A DNA stretch of 64,000 bases from Alteromonadaceae bacterium (GTDB taxonomy: Bacteria; Pseudomonadota; Gammaproteobacteria; Enterobacterales; Alteromonadaceae), in assembly GCA_013216015.1 (NCBI GenBank), contig JABSOI010000036.1, positions 1 to 64,000 of the forward strand, read 5' to 3'. Position 1 is the first letter of the stretch, and the number at the start of each line of letters is the position of its first letter. The position numbers were made by a program, and so were the translations under genes. Below, in pieces: positions 56,701 to 64,000 of this stretch. Below the pieces are notes generated by a model, which was given only the letters and a program-made list of their open reading frames with translations, had not been told where the DNA came from and ran no database searches.

Positions 56701-57819
56701 ATGCAGATAAATACAACCATAAAATCATTCAAGCTGTCAGATAAGCATCAGATAGCTGAAAAATGGCAAGATCTGGAGAAACGCTCAAGTTGCAGTGTGT
56801 TTTTGTCTTGGCTGTGGATCAGTCATTGGTTAGATTTAGTAAACGAAGATATTTTTATTGTTGAATCTTATCAAAATGAACAAATAGTAGGTTTAGGTTT
56901 TATTGTTGAAACAACGCGTAGGGTATTTGGTGTAATACCAATTAAACAATGGTGGCTACATCGTTGCGGAGACCCGCACAAAGATCAAATTTGGATTGAG
57001 TATAATGATTTTTTATTAGATAAACGATTTTCTGAAATTGTAAGAAAAGAAATAATTGAATTTTTGCATACTCGCGAATTTGCAGGACAAGAATTTATTG
57101 TTGGTTTATTAAAAAATAACCTTGTTGAAACGTTTTTTCATAAAACCAAAAAGATGCGTTCTATAATGGACGTTAAAGGCTACCTGGTTGATTTTAAGAA
57201 GATCAAGGTTGATTATTCTTCAGATGTTTTATCAAAAAATACTCGTTACCAAATACGCCGAAGTAAGAAACTACTGGAACAAAAGGGCGAGCTAAGCTTC
57301 AAAGTTGTTTCAGAACCAACAGAAATAGCATTATTAGCACCTGAAATTGCTAGTTTACATATTAAACGTTGGCAAGGGTGCACTGAAGGAAGTGGTTTTA
57401 CTAACGTGATATTTGAAAAATTTCATCGCGAAATGATGATTGACGATGATAATAAAGTTATTCAAATTTCTGTGTTGTCACTGAATAATAAGGATCTTGG
57501 TTATTTAGTTAATTATGTGTATCAAGGTGACGTATTTTTTTACCTTTCTGCATTAACCATTGAGGCTGACGAAAAGATCAAAATCGGTTTAGTTTTGCAC
57601 AGTGAAGCCATCCAATATTATGTTAATCAAAAATATAAAACTTATGATTTCCTTGGGGGAGAGGCTCAATATAAACGGTCTTTATCTGATCAGTCTTATA
57701 ATTTGAGCTTAGTTTGTTTTTATAAAGCTAACTTTATTTTAAGTGTTGAACAGGTATTGCGTCGTGTTAAAGCCTCTTTGAGAAAGACAGTGAATAATTT
57801 TTTAAATCGTATTCAATAA
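56701..57819 (+). CDS. GNAT/FemAB-like acyltransferase (CelD/BcsL type)
   Basis: 372 residues. The N-terminal CSVFLSWLWISHWLDL and C-terminal YKTYDFLGGEAQYKRSLSDQ are the landmarks of acetyltransferase-6 proteins that sit in EPS and cellulose loci. The middle DVLSKNTRYQIRRSKKLLEQ resembles the FemAB substrate segment. It likely adds an acyl or amino-acyl group to a sugar. No ribosome site was obvious at the ATG. It lies 152 bases upstream of prsT. Confidence 0.82.
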   Translation: MQINTTIKSFKLSDKHQIAEKWQDLEKRSSCSVFLSWLWISHWLDLVNEDIFIVESYQNEQIVGLGFIVETTRRVFGVIPIKQWWLHRCGDPHKDQIWIEYNDFLLDKRFSEIVRKEIIEFLHTREFAGQEFIVGLLKNNLVETFFHKTKKMRSIMDVKGYLVDFKKIKVDYSSDVLSKNTRYQIRRSKKLLEQKGELSFKVVSEPTEIALLAPEIASLHIKRWQGCTEGSGFTNVIFEKFHREMMIDDDNKVIQISVLSLNNKDLGYLVNYVYQGDVFFYLSALTIEADEKIKIGLVLHSEAIQYYVNQKYKTYDFLGGEAQYKRSLSDQSYNLSLVCFYKANFILSVEQVLRRVKASLRKTVNNFLNRIQ

Positions 57820-57971
57820 AAATCAGCTTACAGGTTAAATATCAACTATTTACGAAAGTCAGAGATAACTGCATGTATTGTTTGTGAAATAATGTTAATT
57901 CAGTACAATCAAGTGATATGTTTCGAAATATATTTGCTTACGCAGTGATTTAAATGAATGGAGTTAAAATA

Positions 57972-60749
57972 ATGGCTAGGTCTGCTTTAATAAATATTTC
58001 TATTTTATGCCTTTTAATGGGGACTTTTTCTTGTTCAGATCCTGTTTCTGTTGATGAATACTTAGCACAAGCTAAGGTTTTTTCAGCTAAAAAGGATCAT
58101 GATAGTGCCATTATTCTTTTAAAAAATGCTGTCAGACTAGATATTCAAAATGCAAATGTCAGGTTTATGTTAGCCACGTCGTATCTGGAACAGGGGGATT
58201 ACCTGAATGCAGAAAAGGAATTTGAAAAAGCAGAAACATTAGGTTTTTCTGATCAGTTTTTGAATGCAAGGTTAATTGAAGTCAAGTCTAAGTTATCAAA
58301 AGTCGACGAGGTTTATGCGATTGTTGAAAAGTCTAAAGACGTGGCAGATGAAGAACTGATCATTATTTTAACTTATGCCGGCATAACAGCAATGTATGAG
58401 GATGATCGAGAAAAGGCCCGTGATTATATTGATATGGCTATTGGTATCAGTGACAACGCCACTTATAGCCAGCTTGGTAAAATTTATTTATCGTCTGTAG
58501 ATTTAAATCCTGAAAATAATAGTTTGGCGGCTGTGAATGAATTTATATTGGCAAATCCTGATTTTACCGAAGCCCTTTTATTAAAAGGTTATTTTTTACA
58601 AAGTACACTGGCACATGAACAGGCTGCCGAGGTATTTACCCAATACTCAAAATTACGTCCGAAAGAGTTACAAATACATTTTTTAATTGCACAAAATTAT
58701 CTAAGTGCAAAAAAATATATATCGGCATCTCCTGAAGTTGATGCTTTACTCAAAATGTCTGCGTTACATCCTATTGCTAACCAAATGAAAGCGGAAATTG
58801 AATTTCAAAATAAGAATTTTCAAATTGCTAAAGATCATGCTGTTATTGCTTTACAGCAAAATGAACAATTACTGTTATCAAAAATAATTGCTGGCATAAG
58901 TGCCTATAATTTAAAAGAGTATGAACAGGCGTACCATTATTTAAGTACGCTAAAGAATAGAATTAGTAAAAGCGATGCTGTTACCACATTGTTGTTAGAT
59001 TTGCAGATTAAGTTAGGGTATGACGAAGAAGCTTTGTCTTCTCTTGGTTCAATATCAAATATTGGTGAAATTGATCCTTCAATGTTAACTAATGCCAGTT
59101 TTCAATTATTACAGTCAGGAAATACTGCCGCAGCACAAGAAATGTTAAAATCCTCAATGGGGCTTGATAGGCAAAACCCGACAGAACTTGCTAAACAAGG
59201 TTTTTTACAAATTCAATTTAATCAAGCACAAAAAGGTATTGAATTGTTAGAGCAATCGCTTAAATTGGATCCTGATTCTGCGCTTGCTCAAAATAGTCTT
59301 GCTGTTGGGTATTTAAAAGCAGAACAATTAGATAGCGCGCTTACATTAGCCAGGAAATGGCAGGGCATGGAGAATAAGTTAATTCAAGGATATTTATTAG
59401 AGAGTTCTATTCTTCATAAACAAAATAAAGTAAATGAAGCAAAGACTCTGTTGAAAAAAGTGGTAAGTTTTGATGCCACTAATCTCATTGCTTTATATAA
59501 ATTAGCCATGTACGCCCAAAAAGAAACTAAAATTCAACAGGCATTTGATTACTACGTAAAAGTAATTGATTTACAACCTCAGCATATGGGGGCGGTAAGA
59601 CATTTTGTGATCCTTGTTAAAAATAATAAGGAATTCTTTGACTCTGCAGTGAAGTATTATCAGGCTAACATTGAAAAATCGCCAAATGATGATTATGCAA
59701 AACTTGGTCTGGCATATCTTTATCGTGTTAATAATGAACACGATTTATCAATTGGTATTTTTAAAGAAATGTTAACTAATGCTGTACCACTAGAAGGAAT
59801 TGAGGTTGCATTAGGAGATAGTTATAAATTATTAGGGCAATTGGATTCAGCTATTAAAAATTATCAAAAATATGCCGTTAAACACTCAAGTAGTTTAGCA
59901 ATCGTTCAAAAATTAATTTCAGCCTATGAGTTAAATAATCAAATTGATAAAGCAATTGAAGAAGTAGAAAAAGGGTTAGTGCTTAATCAGGGAAATAAAG
60001 GTTTAATACTATTGAAAGTTTATTATCAGTCTTTAATGAAGATTCAGCCATCACAGAAAATGCTCGATGAATTACAGGAAGCTGAAGCTATCCAGGAACA
60101 TTGGTTACTTGAAAGAACCTTAGGTAACTTAGCTTATTACCAAAAAGATTTTGCTGCAGCCAGTGAACATTATAAGAACTCATATAACAAAAAGAATAAT
60201 GAGGCAGATGCAATTCGCTGGTCTAAAGCGGAAGGGCTTAAGGGAAACCTTTCAGCTGCGATTAATATTCTTGAGCAGTATTTAAAAACAGACGAGAAGT
60301 CTATTGCTATTAAAGTGATGCTGGCTGGCGGGTACTTAAATAATAAACAATTCAAACAATCGCTTAATCTTTACCATGAGATTATTGAGCTCGATCCTAA
60401 TAATTTGATTGTTTTAAATAATCTTTCGTATTTAGAGTTACAAAATAAAAATAACGCTAATGCGCTTGAATTTTCTCAGCAAGCGATTAAATTGGCACCA
60501 GAAAATCCATTAATTATGGACACTTATGGACAGGCACTTGTTGCGAATAATCAAATATCGTTGGCTATTGCTGAATTTGATAAAGCATTAGTTATTGTCA
60601 ACGGTAATGTTGAAATATCAATACATAAAGCAAAGGCTTTAATCGAAAATAAACAACAAGATTCAGCTAAAACTTTACTATTGTCATTAGCTGATATGAC
60701 AAAAGATGAAAATAAGCAGGTAAGCGAATTATTAGCCTTACTTAATTAA
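57972..60749 (+). CDS. prsT: PEP-CTERM system TPR-repeat lipoprotein PrsT
   Basis: About 925 residues from the ATG preceded by GGAG eight bases upstream (an earlier in-frame ATG at 57954 is less likely). Signal peptide with lipobox GTFSC, then some two dozen TPR-like repeats (for instance AIILLKNAVRLDIQNANVRF, GIELLEQSLKLDPDSALAQN, LNLYHEIIELDPNNLIVLNN). This matches the long XrtA-linked TPR protein PrsT, presumably a scaffold in the periplasm. It is followed by the PEP-CTERM gene. Confidence 0.93.
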   Translation: MARSALINISILCLLMGTFSCSDPVSVDEYLAQAKVFSAKKDHDSAIILLKNAVRLDIQNANVRFMLATSYLEQGDYLNAEKEFEKAETLGFSDQFLNARLIEVKSKLSKVDEVYAIVEKSKDVADEELIIILTYAGITAMYEDDREKARDYIDMAIGISDNATYSQLGKIYLSSVDLNPENNSLAAVNEFILANPDFTEALLLKGYFLQSTLAHEQAAEVFTQYSKLRPKELQIHFLIAQNYLSAKKYISASPEVDALLKMSALHPIANQMKAEIEFQNKNFQIAKDHAVIALQQNEQLLLSKIIAGISAYNLKEYEQAYHYLSTLKNRISKSDAVTTLLLDLQIKLGYDEEALSSLGSISNIGEIDPSMLTNASFQLLQSGNTAAAQEMLKSSMGLDRQNPTELAKQGFLQIQFNQAQKGIELLEQSLKLDPDSALAQNSLAVGYLKAEQLDSALTLARKWQGMENKLIQGYLLESSILHKQNKVNEAKTLLKKVVSFDATNLIALYKLAMYAQKETKIQQAFDYYVKVIDLQPQHMGAVRHFVILVKNNKEFFDSAVKYYQANIEKSPNDDYAKLGLAYLYRVNNEHDLSIGIFKEMLTNAVPLEGIEVALGDSYKLLGQLDSAIKNYQKYAVKHSSSLAIVQKLISAYELNNQIDKAIEEVEKGLVLNQGNKGLILLKVYYQSLMKIQPSQKMLDELQEAEAIQEHWLLERTLGNLAYYQKDFAAASEHYKNSYNKKNNEADAIRWSKAEGLKGNLSAAINILEQYLKTDEKSIAIKVMLAGGYLNNKQFKQSLNLYHEIIELDPNNLIVLNNLSYLELQNKNNANALEFSQQAIKLAPENPLIMDTYGQALVANNQISLAIAEFDKALVIVNGNVEISIHKAKALIENKQQDSAKTLLLSLADMTKDENKQVSELLALLN

Positions 60750-60949
60750 TATTAAGCATTGTTGGTTATTGGTTATTGGTTACTGGTAATTGATTGTGTA
60801 TAAACCACTTTGATTCGTATTTGTAATGATTTTTCCAGATTAGAATTAATAATAATGTGGAATAAATATATGTCAATATCTTTTACACTATTAAAAGTCG
60901 GCGTCTTCCTTTAATTTGTTTGTTGTTGTTTTTTAACGAGTATTATGTG

Positions 60950-60966
60950 TTGGCATAAGCTTTGCT
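60950..60966 (+). promoter_or_regulatory. Sigma54 (-24/-12) promoter for the PEP-CTERM gene
   Basis: TTGGCATAAGCTTTGCT fits the consensus TGGCACG-N4-TTGCW with exact GG-to-GC spacing; only C6 and G7 differ. It lies 67 bases before the start codon. PrsR, encoded in the window, is a sigma54 activator for such genes, so this is a strong regulatory assignment. Confidence 0.85.
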
Positions 60967-61032
60967 ATTGATGACATTAGAAATTAAAAATTCAAAAAAT
61001 TCGAAACGAAAAAAACACCAATGGAGGTTGGC

Positions 61033-61725
61033 ATGTTTACAATAACAAAGAAATTAGTTTTAGCCGGATTGCTAGCTGTATATTCTATAGGTTCAGCTAA
61101 TGCCTTAGTTTTAGATACCTTTGATTACCAATTAGATCTTGAAGTTAATTCAGCAAATTTAGTTGATACATCTACTGAAACAACTGTATCAGGTTTTCAA
61201 GCTGTCTATACGTTAGCATATGGTGGTACTAGTTCCGATCATAGCTCTGGATCAGAAGCGGATACTGTTGATACTACAGGTAGTTCAGATGGCGAACTAG
61301 CTTACGCTAGTGCTGGTGTTACAGCGTCAACATTATCGATTGCCTGGTCAGATCCAAATGCTGGAGCTTTCTTAGATTTAACAGCTTTAGGGGATCATTT
61401 TTACATAGATCTTGAATCTGTTGATTTATCATTCGGCTTCGATATTGGAATACAATGGTTAAATGGTGTAAGTGTTGTCAATACTGTTTATTCAACTGTT
61501 GTCGATGCTAACTTAGTTACAACACCAACAAGATTATATTATAGTTTTGATAATTGGAGCGCTGTAGATTTTACTAAAGTAGTGGGTATTAGTGCTTTTA
61601 TTAGTGGTGAGCCTGATATGGATTTCAGATTATCTGAAGTTAGTGTTGTGCCAGAACCGACAACTTTAGCCATTTTAGGTTTAGGTTTACTAGGTTTCGC
61701 GGCAAGCCGTAGAAAACAAGTATAA
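61033..61725 (+). CDS. PEP-CTERM sorting-domain protein (exosortase substrate)
   Basis: 230 residues. Signal peptide KLVLAGLLAVYSIGSANA, then a Ser/Thr/Asp-rich beta-sandwich-like mature part. At the C-terminus is the tripartite tail VPEPTT, a hydrophobic helix (LAILGLGLLGFAA) and basic SRRKQ, the XrtA target signal. It should be exported, cleaved near PEP and passed to the surface. Start chosen at the ATG six bases after GGAGG; an in-frame ATG at 61021 precedes that site. A sigma54 promoter lies upstream. Confidence 0.95.
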   Translation: MFTITKKLVLAGLLAVYSIGSANALVLDTFDYQLDLEVNSANLVDTSTETTVSGFQAVYTLAYGGTSSDHSSGSEADTVDTTGSSDGELAYASAGVTASTLSIAWSDPNAGAFLDLTALGDHFYIDLESVDLSFGFDIGIQWLNGVSVVNTVYSTVVDANLVTTPTRLYYSFDNWSAVDFTKVVGISAFISGEPDMDFRLSEVSVVPEPTTLAILGLGLLGFAASRRKQV

Positions 61726-61872
61726 TTGATATACTTGGTTGATATAAGTTAACCATAAAAATGGTTTATTGATACTATCGATGAGTTAAAACAGCAATTC
61801 TCGGTAAAAAAGTTTGTAGTTAAGTTTTAAGCAATAAATGTATCTTGACTTGCTGTAAATAATGACTGGACA

Positions 61873-63353
61873 ATTCCCTAGATTTTGTGGCGCGCAGGGT
61901 AGTTCCTACGCAAATGAGCGCATTCATTTTTCAGAGTTCATTTATTCGTTTTTCAATTGCTCCAGCGTAAAGTGTTCATTTTCCCTGTCTAACAACCAGG
62001 CCATTAGCCAATACCAATCAGGAATAATGAATTGCTTGCATAAGACACGGATATTTTCCCATAAGTTGACTTTAGAGCCGTAGGCCTGTCTGCACATTTG
62101 GTATGCTTGATCACTCAACTTCAATATTTGGTGCAGGGTAAATGCCAGTAAAATGGACAAATACATGTTGTGAGACAAATGTTTGCGACCATGACCAAAA
62201 TTATGCTCCATGTGATCCCCTGGTTTTTCAGGGTGTTGAAGCACTCGTTTTCAATTTTCCATCTGCAACGCCCTGTTTTTACTAAACGTTCAATATTGCT
62301 TCGAGTTATTTGTAAACTTGTGATCCAGCCGCTTCGGAAGCTAACTTTACCTTTGTCATTGATTAACTGGTATTCCAGACAATTTACCTGAGGGCTCTTA
62401 TCACTGTCGATTAATGGCACGTCATTGCGCCAGCGATAACGGTGGGTGCAGTTTTGTTTACCTTTCCATTCAATCCAGGGCCAGTCTGAAAAATCATTCA
62501 ACCAATTCATTAAGTATTTGTGATCACCCGTTTGCACGTTAATAAATAGTGCATATCCAAAGAGGTGATGAGCTCTATCGTCGGGGCATGTGCAAATAAA
62601 CTATCTCCGCCTATAAGAAACGGAAATCTTGGATGCATCTGCTTGAGTTGCGTTAACAAACGCTTCATTGCCTTTTGCTCACAATCCTGCTTTTTATTGC
62701 CATCTGTATTGAGAATAGCTTCCGGCATCATAGGGATGACTTGTCGACAATCAGGGTGCATCAAAGCTGCCTGCAAAGTGTGGTGTTGATAGACGGTTCC
62801 ACTTTTTCACTCTTTAGTTAAGCAGCGCTCGCAGTGAATCGTTTTTGAACTGTGATATTGACTGCAGTATACAGCCACATAATATAACCCTTGAGCGGTT
62901 AATGGCTGAGAGTAAGGGACTAACTGTTTGTCACGCCGTAAAGTTTCAAACAACGATTTAAAAATATCGCGGTAATGTTCACTGTCTACTTCATCCAGAG
63001 TGTCTCGTAACTGGCTTTCCCGGGGAAGAGACTTCATATAAAATATGGTAAATAGGTTGTTTTGATGGAAACGCTCTTGCAAACTCTGCTGGAAATTCAG
63101 CCAGGAAGGCTCTTGGTAAAACATACAGCTAAGCGCCCCCATCATGACATCGTGCAATTCATAGCTACACATATGTGCCTGTCTCTTATCAGGCACTGCA
63201 TGAAATTTTTGATTGATGCCCTCTATCAAAGGCTTCAAGCTCAAATTCTTTTTAACTTTGAACGGTGGCTGATAGCCTTCTTCGTTTTTGAGGCGTAATC
63301 TCAAAGTAGCTTTCATCCAAATATAAGTATGTTGGCTACTATATCAGGGGGAT
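61873..63353. mobile_element. Degenerate IS4-like insertion sequence (tentative ends)
   Basis: ATTCCCTAGATTTTGTGGC at 61873 and the inverse of 63335-63353 (ATCCCCCTGATATAGTAGC) match at 13 of 19 positions and bracket the broken transposase. No target duplication could be recognised, so the ends are uncertain. Confidence 0.4.
61942..63316 (-). pseudogene. IS4-like DDE transposase, broken in three places
   Basis: A single ancestral frame starts MKATLRLRLKNEEGYQPPF at 63316. A TGA at about 62807 follows CLTKE, and the frame continues to YQHHTLQAALMHPDC. One-base shifts occur near 62535 (before VQTGDHKYLMNWL) and near 62220 (after LKNQG, before HMEHNFGHGRKH). GGDSLFAHAPT has the DDE Asp. The C-terminal RCRWKIENECFNTLKNQG plus HNFGHG resembles the YREK region of IS4-type transposases. 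About 455 residues if restored, inactive now. Confidence 0.75.
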
Positions 63354-63523
63354 GAGGCTATTTATGTGATCTATCTCTACAATGTTTGTGATCCATTGAC
63401 CATAGAATTAATATTTTGCGCTAAAAGTATTTTTCATGCGCATCACAACGCCGCTAAAAATAAGTCATCTGGGTTCACCGAGAACTGCTGGAGTTAAAAT
63501 TGGATAATCGTAGAAATTGTTAA

Positions 63524-63555
63524 AATCCAGTGATTATAGATCACTGGATTTTTTT
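63524..63555 (+). terminator. Strong Rho-independent-type hairpin
   Basis: AATCCAGTGAT pairs perfectly with ATCACTGGATT around TATAG, followed by a run of T. No gene ends close upstream on the plus strand in this decayed region. Confidence 0.7.
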
Positions 63556-63715
63556 ATGTTTTCATATTAGTAATTAGTAATTAGTAACTCAAGTTTCGGA
63601 GTTGAAAAATGAAGAAAATACTGATTTAACTGGTTGATATGTAAGGATGTGAAGGCCTTTTTATGGTAAAATACTTGTTGTCGAGACAAGATAATGCCAA
63701 CCAAAGGCCTCACAT

Positions 63716-64000
63716 ATGAATCGTGACACAACCCTCAATTCTTTACCATCATTAACTGCCGATATTCTGAGTAATCCTGAAAATAAAATTGATAATTTGT
63801 TTAGTAAAGTGTGGCAAGTTCTCAATGTTAACTCGCTTTTACAAAGAGCTAATTTTAAAAAACGCTCTGGCACCTCGGCTCCCGAGGTTGTGTATTTATT
63901 AATGTTATGGGTTTGGTTAAAAGTTGATTCAGTAGCGATGTTTTCTCGGAACTCGCTGCAATGTTTTTCAGCCACCAAAAAAGATGCCTTATATGATTTG
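63716..64000 (+). CDS. IS4-family-like transposase, N-terminal part (runs off the window)
   Basis: 95 residues from ATG 63716: NRDTTLNSLPSLTADILSNP, then FKKRSGTSAPEVVYLLMLWV, the typical opening of a group of IS4-type transposases whose C-terminus carries the catalytic residues (beyond the window). GTGAAGGCC at 63650 and GGCCTCAC at 63705 form a near-palindrome upstream that may belong to the element's left end. Confidence 0.65.
   Translation, partial: MNRDTTLNSLPSLTADILSNPENKIDNLFSKVWQVLNVNSLLQRANFKKRSGTSAPEVVYLLMLWVWLKVDSVAMFSRNSLQCFSATKKDALYDL

Noticed and set aside
61862-62789. Plus-strand ORFs over the IS4-like pseudogene
   Set aside because: They are antisense shadows of the transposase; the minus-strand frames join into a recognisable protein.

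Overview
The window is AT-rich gammaproteobacterial chromosome. It runs from the 3' end of an rRNA operon (23S end, 5S) through a decayed accessory stretch to tRNA-Arg(CCG), then a few housekeeping and transport genes. From about 14.3 kb to 61.7 kb it is filled by one very complete exosortase A (XrtA, EpsH) / PEP-CTERM exopolysaccharide locus. The taxon is not fixed by the sequence. The low GC, the dispersed palindromes and MITE-like repeats and the style of the RND pump suggest a marine gammaproteobacterium (Alteromonadales or Colwelliaceae-like). A methanotroph-type lineage with XrtA is an alternative. No C1 or other diagnostic gene is present.

Region 1 (1-8.4 kb). The rRNA operon's terminator is interrupted at 778-4771 by a roughly 4.0 kb transposon. 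It has imperfect 25-bp terminal inverted repeats and a perfect 9-bp target duplication. It carries an intact membrane O-acyltransferase and a decayed gene for a DnaQ-like exonuclease fused to zinc ribbons and a transposase-like domain. Behind it lie a second, broken 5S copy, two tandem REPIN-like repeats, a cluster of small secreted proteins (two of the four damaged) and a ParA pseudogene. Region 2 (8.5-14 kb): a class III CoA-transferase and a two-gene RND efflux system.

Region 3 (14.3-28.8 kb) is the XrtA core. It holds the sensor kinase PrsK and sigma54 regulator PrsR (+). A minus-strand run encodes the ExeA-like ATPase, a beta-barrel protein, a tyrosine autokinase, a chain-length protein and the export lipoprotein. 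A plus-strand run encodes the priming glycosyltransferase, a DUF3473 deacetylase, XrtA-EpsI and an FkbM methyltransferase. Region 4 (29-41.7 kb): GDP-mannose supply (phosphomannomutase, ManC), an acetyltransferase, glycosyltransferases, a PHP-domain protein, an odd lipoprotein and an O-antigen-ligase-type protein. Region 5 (42-57.8 kb): a Wzx flippase, five glycosyltransferases or related enzymes, an asparagine-synthase-like amidotransferase, two FemAB/GNAT proteins, a second deacetylase, an alkaline-phosphatase-fold protein and a large YetA-like protein. Region 6 (58-61.7 kb): PrsT and one PEP-CTERM substrate, the latter behind a textbook -24/-12 promoter. The right end holds a broken IS4-like element and the start of another transposase.

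Working model: PrsK-PrsR with sigma54 RNA polymerase switches on PEP-CTERM cargo. A mannose-containing polysaccharide is primed, assembled, flipped and exported by the locus, and XrtA processes the cargo protein at its PEP-CTERM tail. The most noteworthy items are the exonuclease-transposase element in the rRNA terminator, the sigma54 promoter, a 9-bp repeat carrying TATAAT boxes before a glycosyltransferase gene, nested MITE/REPIN repeats, and several uncharacterised enzymes inside the XrtA locus.
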